Below, one piece after another: positions 32,588 through 41,090 of a DNA stretch of 64,000 nucleotides; the first letter of the stretch is position 1; each line of letters opens with the position of its first letter. The position numbers and the translations under genes were made by a program. The notes beneath the pieces were generated by a model. It searched no databases. It was not told the origin of the DNA and worked only from the letters and a program-made list of their open reading frames with translations. The DNA comes from Bradyrhizobiaceae bacterium. Lineage in GTDB: Bacteria; Pseudomonadota; Alphaproteobacteria; Rhizobiales; Xanthobacteraceae. The stretch is taken from the NCBI GenBank assembly GCA_020544565.1, contig CP078014.1, forward strand, positions 2,730,016 to 2,794,015, read 5' to 3'.

Positions 32588-33346
32588 TTATCGCGGGGCC
32601 ATGCGGATGGCGCCGTCGAGGCGGATCACCTCGCCGTTGAGCATCGGGTTCTCGACGATGTGCACCGCAAGCGCGCCGTATTCGCTCGGGTCGCCGAGGC
32701 GGGCGGGATGCGGCACCTGCTTGCCGAGGCTGTCCTGCGCCTCCTGCGGCAGGCCCTTGAGCAGCGGCGTCAGGAACAAGCCGGGGGCGATGGTCATGAC
32801 GCGGATGTTGAGCGAGGCGAGATCGCGCGCCACCGGCAGCGTCATGCCGACGATGCCGCCCTTGGACGACGAATAGGCCGCCTGTCCGATCTGGCCGTCA
32901 TAGGCCGCGACGCTGGCGGTGTTGATGATGACGCCGCGCTCCTCGCCGATGGTCGGCGCGCCCTGCATGCGCTCCGCCACCAGACGGATGCAGTTGAAGG
33001 TGCCGATCAGATTGACCTTGATGACGCGGGTGTAGTCCGCCAGCGAATACGCGCCGTTCTTGCCCACGGTCTTGCCGGCATTGCCGATGCCGGCGCAGTT
33101 GACCAGCACCCGCACCGTGCCATGGGCGGCCTCGGCCTTGGCGATCGCCTCCCTGACCGGGGCTTCCTCCGACACGTCCCCGACCAGCGCGAGGCCGCCG
33201 ATCTCCTTGGCGACCGCTTCGGCGCCGTCCTTGTTCATGTCGATCACGGCGACCTTGGCGCCCTTGGCCGCCATCGCGCGCGCGGTCGCCGCGCCGAGGC
33301 CGGAGCCGCCGCCGGTGATGAGAACCGAAACATCCTTGAGCTGCAT
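32588..33346 (-). CDS. Short-chain dehydrogenase, 3-hydroxyacyl-CoA type
   Basis: A 252-residue classical SDR. The NAD-binding motif is [20 protein letters not shown], followed by NCAGIGNAG, the catalytic Ser stretch [16 protein letters not shown] and the catalytic YSSSKGG (Tyr and Lys four apart). The sequence resembles the type II 3-hydroxyacyl-CoA dehydrogenase (HSD10) branch, so it likely oxidises the 3-hydroxyacyl-CoA formed in this cluster. The ATG at 33346 sets the normal N-terminus. A gene for an enoyl-CoA hydratase is not present in the cluster and must be supplied from elsewhere. Confidence 0.88.
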   Translation of the reverse strand: MQLKDVSVLITGGGSGLGAATARAMAAKGAKVAVIDMNKDGAEAVAKEIGGLALVGDVSEEAPVREAIAKAEAAHGTVRVLVNCAGIGNAGKTVGKNGAYSLADYTRVIKVNLIGTFNCIRLVAERMQGAPTIGEERGVIINTASVAAYDGQIGQAAYSSSKGGIVGMTLPVARDLASLNIRVMTIAPGLFLTPLLKGLPQEAQDSLGKQVPHPARLGDPSEYGALAVHIVENPMLNGEVIRLDGAIRMAPR

Positions 33347-33398
33347 CTTGGTTTCCTGTGTTGGGTTGAGAGGAAGGGAAGTCGGAACGTGGATCAGG

Positions 33399-34523
33399 CT
33401 AGGACTGGTGCGTGGAGGTCGTCTCCGACCACCGCGCGAGGATCTCGGCGGCATCGACCGGCGCCGCCGCAGGCGAGCCCTGAATGGCGGACGGCGTGCC
33501 CGAGAACCGCGGCGCGGGCGCGGGCTGGACGTAGCCGTCGCGCTCCACGAACGTCCCGCGCGCCGCCAGATGCGGATGATCCGGTGCTTCGAACATCCCG
33601 CGCACCGCGGCGGCGCAGGCGTCGGAGCCCTCCAGCAGCGCCGCCCATTCGTCGCGCGTTTTGGTGCGGAACAAAGCCGCCATCTTGTCCTGCAGCGCCG
33701 GCCAGCGGCCGCGGTCGAGCTGGGCGTCGTAGTCCGGGTCGGTCAGGCCCGCGCGCTGGCGCAGTTCCGCATAGAACTGCGGCTCCAGCGCGCCGATGGC
33801 GATGAAGCCGCCGTCCTTGCATGCGTAGGTGCGATAGAAATGCGCGCCGCCGTCGAGCAGGTTGGTGCCCGGCTTATCGCTCCAGCGGCCCATGGCCTGC
33901 ATGCCGTGAAACATCGTCAGCATGCTGGACACGCCGTCGCACATCGCCGCGTCCACCACCTGACCCTTGCCCGAGCCGCGCGCCGCGATCACCGCCGCCA
34001 GCACGCCCACCACGAGATAGAGCGCGCCGCCGCCATAGTCGCCGACCAGATTGAGCGGCGACACCGTTTCGCCGTTGCCGGCGCGGAACGAATCCAGCGC
34101 GCCGGTGATGGCGATGTAGTTGATGTCGTGACCCGCCGCCTGCGCCAGCGGTCCGCTCTGGCCCCAGCCGGTCATGCGACCATAGACGAGGCGCGGATTG
34201 CGCTTCAGCGCCACCTCCGGCCCGAGGCCGAGCCGCTCCATCACCTGCGGGCGGAAACCTTCGATCAGGATGTCGGCGGCGGCGATCAGATCGAGCGCCT
34301 GGCCGACATGGGCGGAATTCTTGAGGTCCAGTTCGATCACCCGACGACCGCGGTTGACGAAATCCCGCACGTCGCGCCGGCCCCGGCCGGGTCGCGCGAT
34401 CGACACCACCTCGGCGCCCATGTCGGACAGCAGCATCGCCGCGAACGGCCCCGGCCCGATGCCGGCGAACTCGATCACCCGCACGCCGCGCAAGGGCCCC
34501 GCTGCCGCTGTCTGCTCCGTCAT
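33399..34523 (-). CDS. CaiB/BaiF family, alpha-methylacyl-CoA racemase-like
   Basis: A 374-residue class III CoA-transferase-fold protein. The N-terminal [20 protein letters not shown] and [18 protein letters not shown], the substrate region [17 protein letters not shown] and [17 protein letters not shown] match alpha-methylacyl-CoA racemases (AMACR/MCR), which interconvert 2R- and 2S-methylacyl-CoAs. The AMACR catalytic His lies in GHDINY in this family, and it is present. It fits a pathway for methyl-branched, sterol side-chain or terpenoid acids. ATG 34523 follows a short upstream open stretch. It is the first gene of the leftward set. Confidence 0.85.
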   Translation of the reverse strand: MTEQTAAAGPLRGVRVIEFAGIGPGPFAAMLLSDMGAEVVSIARPGRGRRDVRDFVNRGRRVIELDLKNSAHVGQALDLIAAADILIEGFRPQVMERLGLGPEVALKRNPRLVYGRMTGWGQSGPLAQAAGHDINYIAITGALDSFRAGNGETVSPLNLVGDYGGGALYLVVGVLAAVIAARGSGKGQVVDAAMCDGVSSMLTMFHGMQAMGRWSDKPGTNLLDGGAHFYRTYACKDGGFIAIGALEPQFYAELRQRAGLTDPDYDAQLDRGRWPALQDKMAALFRTKTRDEWAALLEGSDACAAAVRGMFEAPDHPHLAARGTFVERDGYVQPAPAPRFSGTPSAIQGSPAAAPVDAAEILARWSETTSTHQS

Positions 34524-34598
34524 CCGTTTCTCCCGAACGCAACGTGTTGTTGTTATGGCCATGCCGGTCTTGCGCCGGCCTCAAGGCCCCGATGTTTG

Positions 34599-35285
34599 CT
34601 AGTCCGCCTGTTTGTCGGTCAGCAATCCGCCGAGGATCAGTTTCGTCATGTGATCGATGTATTGCCGCCGCACCGCATCGGTCACGCCGCCGGAGCCGAT
34701 CAGATGCGTGTTCATCTGCCGGCCGTAGAACAGGTGATCGCAGGCGCCGTTGAGGCTGATGTAGAACAGCGCCGGATCGACCTTGCGGAACTCGCCGGTC
34801 GCGATCCCGTCTTCCAACAGCCGCTTCACGAAGCCGAACAGCGGCGCCACGAAGAAGCGATGCACTTCCTTCGCCGTCGCCTCGCTGCCCTGATGCAGCA
34901 GCAGGTGGATCAGCCGGTTGAGATAGGGCACACGGAAATAGGCGTTGACGATGCCGGCGATGTGCCGGCGCATCTTGTCCGTCGGCGAGATCGGCTGATC
35001 GAGCACGAAAGCGAGAGTGGCCATCTCGGCCTGGGCGTCGCGCGCCAGCAGCGCCAGCAGCAGGCCGTCCTTGTTGCCGAAATGATATTTGACCAGCGCG
35101 GCGTTGACGCCGGACTTCTGGGCGATCTCGCTCAGCGAGATCTCTGTGGAGTTGCGCTCGATCATGAGGTCGCCCGCCGCCACCAGCAGCTTGGCCGCGG
35201 TCGCGTTCATCGGCGCGGCGTCCTTGCCGGACGCCGGGTGCGGGACGGCGCGTCGCGGCGCTTTGCGGGAGGGGGCTGACGGCAT
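34599..35285 (-). CDS. TetR-family transcriptional regulator
   Basis: About 228 residues (shorter, near 203, if the in-frame ATG at 35210 is used; the first 25 residues are basic and unconserved). The helix-turn-helix is EISLSEIAQKSGVNAALVKYHFGNKDGLL, seen as the blocks SLSEIAQKSGVN and ALVKYHFGNKDGL. A C-terminal ligand domain follows. It lies between the leftward catabolic genes and the rightward thiolase-ligase genes and probably represses one or both in response to an acyl-CoA. Its promoter region (35286-35425) holds a strong sigma-70 promoter for the opposite direction. Confidence 0.88.
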   Translation of the reverse strand: MPSAPSRKAPRRAVPHPASGKDAAPMNATAAKLLVAAGDLMIERNSTEISLSEIAQKSGVNAALVKYHFGNKDGLLLALLARDAQAEMATLAFVLDQPISPTDKMRRHIAGIVNAYFRVPYLNRLIHLLLHQGSEATAKEVHRFFVAPLFGFVKRLLEDGIATGEFRKVDPALFYISLNGACDHLFYGRQMNTHLIGSGGVTDAVRRQYIDHMTKLILGGLLTDKQAD

Positions 35286-35337
35286 GCACGGGTCCGGGAA
35301 ACGTCCAGCCGCCAGCTAACCCCATGACCGGTCCGCA

Positions 35338-35386
35338 CTCAAGAGTTAATTGAGCGATTGACTAAATCACGTCCCGCTCGTTTAAT
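35338..35386 (+). promoter_or_regulatory. Sigma-70 promoter for thiolase-ligase, with flanking inverted repeat
   Basis: TTGACT (35358-35363) and TTTAAT (35381-35386) are separated by 17 bases, close to the sigma-70 consensus, and point to the thiolase gene whose ATG is at 35426. Immediately upstream, 35338-35354 carries CTCAA and TTGAG arms around a 7-base centre, a possible site for the divergent TetR regulator. Confidence 0.6.
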
Positions 35387-35425
35387 CGCCGCCAAGATCA
35401 CAACAACGCAACAGGGAGCGCCACC

Positions 35426-36598
35426 ATGGCCGAAGCCTATATCGTCGCCGCAGCACGCACCGCCGGGGGCCGCAAGGGCGGCCGCCTCTCGGGCTGGCAT
35501 CCGGTGGATCTCGCCGCCTCGGTGCTGGATGCGCTGGTGGAGCGCAGCCGCGTCGATCCCGCCCAGATCGAGGACGTCATCATGGGCTGCGTGATGCAGG
35601 CAGGCGAGCAGTCCAACAACGTGGCGCGCAATGCGGTGATGGCCTCGAAGCTGCCGGAGAGCGTGCCGGCCACCTCGGTGGACCGCCAGTGCGGCTCGTC
35701 GCAGCAGGCGCTGCATTTCGCCGCGCAGGCGGTGATGTCCGGCACCATGGACATCGTCATCGCCGCCGGCGTCGAGGGCATGAGCCGCGTGCCGATGGGC
35801 CTGCCCGCGACACTGGCCGCCAAGAACGGCTTCGGCACCTACTACAGCCCGAACATCCAGGCCAAGTATCCGAACATCCAGTTCAGCCAGTTCACCGGCG
35901 CGGAGATGATGGCGGAAAAGTACGGCCTGTCCAAGGAAGACCTCGACCGCTACTCGTTCGAGAGCCACCAGCGCGCCATCGCCGCCACCCAGGCCGGCGC
36001 GTTCAAGGACGAGATCGTGCCGCTCACGATCACCCGCGCCGACGGCTCGACCGATATTCACGACATCGACGAAGGCATCCGCTTCGACGCGACGCTCGAC
36101 GGCATCCGCGGCGTCAAGACCATCGCCGAGGGCGGCAAGATCACCGCCGCCAACGCCAGCCAGATCTGCGACGGCGCCTCCGGCGTGATGGTGGTCAACG
36201 AGAAGGGCCTGAAGTCGCTCGGCATCGCGCCGCTGGCGCGCATCCATCACCTGACCATGATCGGCCACGATCCCGTCATCATGCTGGAAGCGCCGCTGCC
36301 CGCCACCGAGCGCGCGCTGAAGAAGGCCGGCATGACCATCGACGACATCGACCTGTTCGAGGTCAACGAGGCGTTCGCCTCGGTGCCGACCGCGTGGCTC
36401 AAGACCACCGGCGCGGATCCCGCGAAACTCAACGTCAACGGCGGCGCCATCGCGCTCGGCCATCCGCTCGGCGGCTCCGGCACCAAGCTGATGACCACGC
36501 TCATCAACGCGCTAAAGCAGCGCAACAAGCGTTACGGCCTGCAGACCATGTGCGAAGGCGGCGGCATGGCCAACGTCACCATCGTCGAGCGGCTGTGA
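35426..36598 (+). CDS. Thiolase (acetyl-CoA acyltransferase)
   Basis: A 390-residue thiolase with the active-site Cys in SVDRQCGSSQQALHF, the His in GHPLGGSGTKLMTTL and the terminal Cys in QTMCEGGGMAN. The CGSSQQ variant of the acylation site resembles the thiolases of steroid/terpenoid-type degradation clusters more than the CASG type of pimB. It probably cleaves the 3-oxoacyl-CoA made by the divergent cluster. Start ATG 35426 follows AGGGAG with 9-base spacing. It is the first gene after the promoter at 35358, likely transcribed with the downstream ligase despite a repeat in the gap. Confidence 0.9.
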   Translation: MAEAYIVAAARTAGGRKGGRLSGWHPVDLAASVLDALVERSRVDPAQIEDVIMGCVMQAGEQSNNVARNAVMASKLPESVPATSVDRQCGSSQQALHFAAQAVMSGTMDIVIAAGVEGMSRVPMGLPATLAAKNGFGTYYSPNIQAKYPNIQFSQFTGAEMMAEKYGLSKEDLDRYSFESHQRAIAATQAGAFKDEIVPLTITRADGSTDIHDIDEGIRFDATLDGIRGVKTIAEGGKITAANASQICDGASGVMVVNEKGLKSLGIAPLARIHHLTMIGHDPVIMLEAPLPATERALKKAGMTIDDIDLFEVNEAFASVPTAWLKTTGADPAKLNVNGGAIALGHPLGGSGTKLMTTLINALKQRNKRYGLQTMCEGGGMANVTIVERL

Positions 36599-36621
36599 GC
36601 CGCTGACGGAAATAGACCAAT

Positions 36622-36736
36622 CGTCCTTGCGAGGAGCGCGAGCTCCGAAGCAATCCAGCTCTTTTTGCAGCCCTGGATTGCTTCGCGGAGCCTGTCATCG
36701 GGCCGGCGAAGCCGGACCCGGTGACTCGCAATGACG
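36622..36736. repeat. Palindromic repeat, GCGAGGAGCG family, with extra internal hairpin
   Basis: This is a second copy of the repeat at 6950-7039. Between the TTGCTTCGC segment and the closing CTCGCAATGACG there is an extra segment with CCGGC-GAA-GCCGG at its centre and CATCGGG/CCCGGTG flanks. It is absent from the 6950 copy, so it looks like a hairpin inserted in the repeat. Confidence 0.7.
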
Positions 36737-36836
36737 CCGGATAGAACACCCCGCACCTCAAAAGGGGGCGACCAAGCTTTACGATCCTTCAAACTCAAGA
36801 GCGGACCAATCCGCCGTCCACGAGGAACCGCACCCG

Positions 36837-38384
36837 ATGACCCACCCTTCCATCCACGCGCAGACCACGCCCGACAAGATCGCCTACCGGATGGCGGGCA
36901 GCGGCGAGGCCATCACCTATCGCGACCTCGACCGCCGCTCCAACCAGGGCGCGCATCTGTTCCGCGCGCTCGGCCTCAAACAGGGCGACCACATCGCGCT
37001 GTTGATGGAGAACTGCCTCGCCTTCATGGAGATCTGCTGGGCGGCGCAGCGCTCGGGGCTCTACTACACCGCGATCAGCCGCTACCTGACCGCGGAGGAG
37101 ATCGCCTACATCGTCAAGGACTGCGGCGCGCGCGTCGTCATCACCACGCCGCAAGGCCTCGCCGCCATCGCCCCGCTGGCCGATGGCGACAGGGACGCGC
37201 CGGAATTTTTCATCACCGGGCCGGCGCAGGGGCGTTTCCGGTCGTGGGACGAGGCCCGGGCCGCGCAGCCAACGACGCCGATCGCCGATGAAAGCGCCGG
37301 CTACGACATGCTGTATTCGTCGGGCACCACCGGCCGGCCCAAAGGCATCAAGCGGCCGCTGAGCGAGCCGTCGATCCTCGTGCCCAATCCGCTGCTCAAG
37401 CTGTTGTGCGCCACCATGTGCGGCATGGGCCCCGACAGCATCTATCTGTCGCCGGCGCCGCTCTATCACGCCGCGCCGCTGCGCTTCAACATGATGTGCG
37501 GCATGCTCGGCGGCACCTCGATCATCATGGAGCACTTCGACGCCGAGAACTTCCTGCGGCTGGTGCAGCAGCATCGCGTCACCCAGTCGCAACTGGTGCC
37601 GACCATGTTCGTGCGCATGCTGAAATTGCCCGACGACGTGCGCGCGAAATATGACGTGTCGTCGCTGCGCGGCGCGGTGCATGCCGCCGCCCCCTGCCCC
37701 ACTGAGGTCAAGGCGAAGATGATCGAGTGGTGGGGGCCGATCCTGATCGAGTATTACGCCGGCTCCGAAGGCAACGGCGTCACCGTATCGAATTCGCAGC
37801 AATGGCTGGCCCATCGCGGCACCGTCGGCCGCGCGGTGGTCGGCGAGATCAAGATCCTCGACGACGACGGCAACGAACTGCCGACGGGCGAGACCGGTAC
37901 GGTCTATTTCGCCGGCGGCCCGCCTTTCGCCTATCACAACGACGCCGACAAGACGCAGCGCGCCTATAACGAGCGCGGCTGGTCGACGCTGGGCGACGTC
38001 GGCTATGTCGATGCGGAAGGCTTCCTCTACCTCACCGACCGCAAGGCCTACATGATCATCTCCGGCGGCGTGAACATCTACCCGCAGGAGACCGAGGACG
38101 TGCTCATCACCCACCCGGCGGTGGCCGACGTCGCCGTGTTCGGCGTGCCCAATGAGGAGATGGGCGAGGAGGTGAAGGCGGTGGTGCAGCCCCACGACAT
38201 GGCGCGCGCGGGCAAGGACCTCGAAGCCGAACTGATCGCGTTCTGCCGCCAGCACCTGTCGCCGATCAAATGCCCGAAGAGCGTCGACTTCGAGCCGGAG
38301 CTGCCGCGCACGCCCACCGGCAAGCTGGTGAAGCGGCACCTGCGCGACCGTTACTGGGCAGCGGCCAGAAAGACGCCGGCGTGA
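36837..38384 (+). CDS. Acyl-CoA synthetase (AMP-forming)
   Basis: A 515-residue adenylate-forming ligase. P-loop YSSGTTGRPKGIKRP, adenine-binding YYAGSEGNGVT, the hinge GDVGYVDAEGFLYLTDRKAY and the C-terminal LPRTPTGKLVKRHLRDRYW with the catalytic Lys are all present. It activates a carboxylic acid for the neighbouring beta-oxidation enzymes. A long Met-rich central stretch (LLKLLCATMCGMGPDSIYL) is part of the FadD13/BclA-like branch. ATG 36837 is chosen from the family N-terminus. It is preceded by a repeat-containing 238-base gap from the thiolase. Substrate unknown. Confidence 0.9.
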   Translation: MTHPSIHAQTTPDKIAYRMAGSGEAITYRDLDRRSNQGAHLFRALGLKQGDHIALLMENCLAFMEICWAAQRSGLYYTAISRYLTAEEIAYIVKDCGARVVITTPQGLAAIAPLADGDRDAPEFFITGPAQGRFRSWDEARAAQPTTPIADESAGYDMLYSSGTTGRPKGIKRPLSEPSILVPNPLLKLLCATMCGMGPDSIYLSPAPLYHAAPLRFNMMCGMLGGTSIIMEHFDAENFLRLVQQHRVTQSQLVPTMFVRMLKLPDDVRAKYDVSSLRGAVHAAAPCPTEVKAKMIEWWGPILIEYYAGSEGNGVTVSNSQQWLAHRGTVGRAVVGEIKILDDDGNELPTGETGTVYFAGGPPFAYHNDADKTQRAYNERGWSTLGDVGYVDAEGFLYLTDRKAYMIISGGVNIYPQETEDVLITHPAVADVAVFGVPNEEMGEEVKAVVQPHDMARAGKDLEAELIAFCRQHLSPIKCPKSVDFEPELPRTPTGKLVKRHLRDRYWAAARKTPA

Positions 38385-38440
38385 GCGTGAGACAAAGGCT
38401 CACGACGAGGCGTGAAGCCGCGGACGGTTGAAACTCCCAA

Positions 38441-38460
38441 ACCGAAGCTTAATATTCGGT
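38441..38460. promoter_or_regulatory. Inverted repeat before transglutaminase-like gene
   Basis: ACCGAA (38441-38446) and TTCGGT (38455-38460) flank 8 AT-rich bases. It lies 54 bases before the transglutaminase-like start; an operator or a weak terminator of the upstream ligase gene are both possible. Confidence 0.3.
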
Positions 38461-38514
38461 CTAGCCCGCCAGCAATGAGACCATCCAGACAATGATTTGC
38501 GAGAAGCTCTTCAG

Positions 38515-39369
38515 ATGAATCTGGATCGCTACACGAGACCCGCGGCCATGAGCAGTCCCGGGGATCATATCCTCCTGTTCGACGGCCTGCCACGCGACGC
38601 TCGCGGACTGGCGGAAACGGTGCAGGGGCTATTGATCCATCCGAATATTGCCCCTGCTTACGGTGCGGCACTCAGCCACGACCAACAGGCTCAGTCACAT
38701 ATTCGTTCTGTCGAGAGGATGCTGGACGACATCATGACACGCGACTGTCGTCCGTTATCTGTCGCGCGAGTTCCGGCCGAGCGGCAAGTAGGTGTCTGTC
38801 GACACTTTACGCTTCTTCACGTGGCGATGTTGCGTGCACGGGGCATTCCGGCCCGCGCTCGCTGTGGCTTCGGAGCCTATTTCGAAAAGGATAGATATTT
38901 AGATCATTGGACAACCGAATACTGGAACGAAGAAAGAGAATCTTGGGTGCTGTTCGATTCTCAAATCGACCGTCGTCAACGCGAGCTTTTTAGGGTCAAA
39001 TTCGACACAGCGGATGTTCCGCGGGATCAGTTCCTGGTCGCTGGCGAAGCTTGGTCACTCTGTCGTCTCGGCAGAGCCGATCCGAATGCATTTGGCATCC
39101 TCGACATGTGCGGACTTTGGTTTGTCGCAGGCAACCTTATCCGCGATATCGCTGCCTTGAATAACAGGGAAATGCTGCCATGGGATGTTTGGGGCGCCAT
39201 GGGGCGGCAAGACAAGGACCTCGATCTCGCCTTTTTCGATTGGTTGGCTGTGGTCAGCCGTGAGCCCGATGTTCACATCGACGAACTGAGTGCACTCTAT
39301 TCTGACAGGCGTGTGAACGTACCCGGAACTGTGTTCAACGCGCAGCTCAACTGCGTGCAGAACTTGTAG
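38515..39369 (+). CDS. Transglutaminase-like (papain-fold) domain protein
   Basis: A 284-residue cytoplasmic protein with a transglutaminase-like core. The Cys region is VGVCRHFTLLHVAMLRARGI (about residues 94-113), the His lies in DHWTTEYWNEE and the Asp in SWVLFDSQID, in the correct order for a Cys-His-Asp triad. A C-terminal helical region follows. Such domains act as proteases, peptide amidases or transferases; no specific substrate can be named. ATG 38515 is preferred to an upstream TTG at 38497; both lack a good ribosome site. The gene has more A/T at third positions (e.g. the stretch around 38885-38950) than all neighbours, suggesting acquisition by transfer. Confidence 0.75.
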   Translation: MNLDRYTRPAAMSSPGDHILLFDGLPRDARGLAETVQGLLIHPNIAPAYGAALSHDQQAQSHIRSVERMLDDIMTRDCRPLSVARVPAERQVGVCRHFTLLHVAMLRARGIPARARCGFGAYFEKDRYLDHWTTEYWNEERESWVLFDSQIDRRQRELFRVKFDTADVPRDQFLVAGEAWSLCRLGRADPNAFGILDMCGLWFVAGNLIRDIAALNNREMLPWDVWGAMGRQDKDLDLAFFDWLAVVSREPDVHIDELSALYSDRRVNVPGTVFNAQLNCVQNL

Positions 39370-39404
39370 GAAAGTCAACGCAGGCGTGTGCGTGGGATGC
39401 GCGC

Positions 39405-40079
39405 TCAGTTCTCGCGCAGCCATTGTTCGAGGAGCTTGACGTCGGGCGGCTGGGCATAGGCCGTGGTCCACATGTCCACCGCCCACTCGATGCGGCTGGC
39501 TTTCTCCGTCAGCACCGCGGTGTTGTGCGGCAATTGCATCGCGAACAGATTGCCGCGGTAGCGCGGATTGCCGACGGTGTGGTGTTTGAGCAGCCCCCAT
39601 TCCTGCAGCACCAGCAGCAGGCTCGAGACGTTGCGAGTGGAATCCCAGCAGTCGAAATTCTGGGCGGTAGCTCCGGCGCGGATGTCGGCGTTGGCGACAC
39701 GCCGCGTGGTGCCGATCATGGGACCGACGCGCCGGTCGAACCAGATCACCGCCTTCTGTACGGCGGCGCGCTCGGCCGCGGGTGAAGCCCTGCCGGCAGC
39801 AAGAATCTGCGTCAGCGCTCGGCGGTCGGCCGCGGTGAAATCCAGCTCGGCGCGGCGGCGGCAGACGAAGCCGTAGCACACCGTCATCGCGCTCGCGCTT
39901 GGCGGATTGATCGACACCGAGGTGTAGAGCTGGTTCTGCTCGGGACTGAGCTGGAGCGCGCGCGCCGGGGCCGCGCCGCTCAGCAGCGCGAACAACGCGA
40001 ACGCCGCAAACCCTCCGCGCCCCATACGGGACCGCTGACGGACGAACGAACGCAGGGACAAAGGCATGAATGACCGCAT
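39405..40079 (-). CDS. Exported hypothetical protein
   Basis: A 224-residue protein with a basic N-terminus and a hydrophobic segment (GFAAFALFALLSGAAPARA) ending in a signal-peptidase-like APARA site, so it is likely periplasmic. The mature part contains SVSINPPSASAMTVCYGFVC, RVGPMIGTTRRVANADIRAG and NFDCWDSTRNVSSLLLVLQE, followed by HHTVGNPRYRGNLF. The Cys-Asp-Ser-Thr-Arg and later His residues recall a papain-like active site, but I cannot assign it. A later Met (start of MGRGGFAAF) could be the true start. Convergent with the transglutaminase-like gene. Confidence 0.7.
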   Translation of the reverse strand: MRSFMPLSLRSFVRQRSRMGRGGFAAFALFALLSGAAPARALQLSPEQNQLYTSVSINPPSASAMTVCYGFVCRRRAELDFTAADRRALTQILAAGRASPAAERAAVQKAVIWFDRRVGPMIGTTRRVANADIRAGATAQNFDCWDSTRNVSSLLLVLQEWGLLKHHTVGNPRYRGNLFAMQLPHNTAVLTEKASRIEWAVDMWTTAYAQPPDVKLLEQWLREN

Positions 40080-40139
40080 CGCATGGAACCCTGAACACCG
40101 GCCGCGAGCTTAGAGCATTTCATATTTTGACGGAAACAG

Positions 40140-40267
40140 GCTGATCTGTCATGGCCGGGCCATAGCCCGTCGAAGACGGGCGTGAACGCCCTTTATGTCC
40201 CGGCCATCCACGTCTAATTTCGTTAAAACTCCCAAGACATAGATACCCGGCATAAAGCCGAGCATGA
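40140..40267. repeat. Palindromic repeat interrupted by a mini-element
   Basis: This is a modified copy of the 5610 repeat. The ATGGCCGGG/CCCGGCCAT stem is present, but instead of a short loop it encloses the twin-hairpin element (40163-40195). The second half holds the CCCGGCATAAAGCCGAGCAT hairpin. It lies in the 232-base gap upstream of the exported hypothetical gene and downstream of the DUF488 gene. Confidence 0.75.
40163..40195. repeat. Twin-hairpin mini-element, copy 2 (inside a palindrome loop)
   Basis: The element has CCCGTC-GAA-GACGGG followed, with the GGG shared, by GGGCGT-GAA-CGCCC. Its variable positions are C, G, C, maintaining pairing for both alternative stems. It occupies the loop of the ATGGCCGGG/CCCGGCCAT palindrome, whose empty form is at 5612. 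Confidence 0.7.
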
Positions 40268-40311
40268 CGAAGATTGACTCCGTCTCAATCAAATCCGCTC
40301 CGCCATCCAGG

Positions 40312-40851
40312 TCATAACCCGCCGCGCGCGGGATAGACCACCATGCCGTCGTCGCGGACCACGGCGCCGGGCGTCAGCCGCGCGGGTTCCAGCCGGCCCG
40401 GACCCATGATGTGAAACACCGTGCGCCCGCGCGCGATCAGATAATCGGCGATGAGGCGGCGATGACAGCGCCACCACACCGCCTCCGCGCACATCACGGC
40501 ACAGCGCCGCGTCGCCCCCATGTCGAGGAGATCCGCGAACCCCTGCTGAAACGATTCCGACAGGGCATAGTCGGCATAATTGTGGAAACTCCGGTTGGTC
40601 CATAGCCCGTTGACATCCGGCGGCACGACCGCGGCCTTGCCGCGCAGGCCGCCGAGCGCGGCGATGTGCTCATAGGCGATCTGGACCGCCGCCAAAGCGG
40701 CGGCGAGCGCGTCCCCATTGAACTGCGGATTGGCCCGCGACATCGGCATCTTTCTCACGTCGGCGACAAGGCCGATGTCCGCGCCGCGCAGCAGATCGAC
40801 AAACGCGTCGATACTGTGATTGGAATGCCCGACAGTGAAGAAAGGCAGCAC
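40312..40851 (-). CDS. DUF488 family protein
   Basis: A 179-residue DUF488 protein. The start FTVGHSNHSIDAFVDLLRGA, ADVRKMPMSRANPQFN and the C-terminal VMCAEAVWWRCHRRLIADYL with conserved Cys/Glu/Cys-His-Arg are the family hallmarks. Function is not established for the family. It is the last gene of the DyP-encapsulin-DUF2945-DUF488 run, 9 bases after the DUF2945 stop, and thus probably part of the encapsulin operon. Confidence 0.88.
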   Translation of the reverse strand: MLPFFTVGHSNHSIDAFVDLLRGADIGLVADVRKMPMSRANPQFNGDALAAALAAVQIAYEHIAALGGLRGKAAVVPPDVNGLWTNRSFHNYADYALSESFQQGFADLLDMGATRRCAVMCAEAVWWRCHRRLIADYLIARGRTVFHIMGPGRLEPARLTPGAVVRDDGMVVYPARGGL

Positions 40852-40860
40852 GGCCGGCCG

Positions 40861-41070
40861 TCACAGGCGATGGAGCGCGCCGCCCTTGTGGGCGGCGACA
40901 TGGTCCGTCTTGTCGCTTTTGATCTCGTACTGGGGATCGGCCTCCGACGCGTGATGCGTGTAGCCCTTGAACGAAAAGTCCGAAGTGTGCACGGCGATGA
41001 TGGTGCCGCTCACATGCCCGGCTTCGGAATTCCACGTGACGTGATCTCCGATCTTGAAACGTCCGGCCAT
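40861..41070 (-). CDS. DUF2945 (HVA1-type tudor-like) small protein
   Basis: A 69-residue protein matching the DUF2945/hypervirulence-associated HVA1 family: FKIGDHVTWNSEAGHVSGTI, then HHASEADPQYEIKSDKT and a terminal HKGGALHRL. The fold is a small tudor-like beta barrel. Family members are often found with general-stress genes; the molecular role is unknown. It lies 20 bases after the encapsulin stop and 9 before the DUF488 gene, so it is co-transcribed with the nanocompartment genes. Confidence 0.85.
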   Translation of the reverse strand: MAGRFKIGDHVTWNSEAGHVSGTIIAVHTSDFSFKGYTHHASEADPQYEIKSDKTDHVAAHKGGALHRL

Positions 41071-41090
41071 GACGCAGGCTCCTTCGCGGT

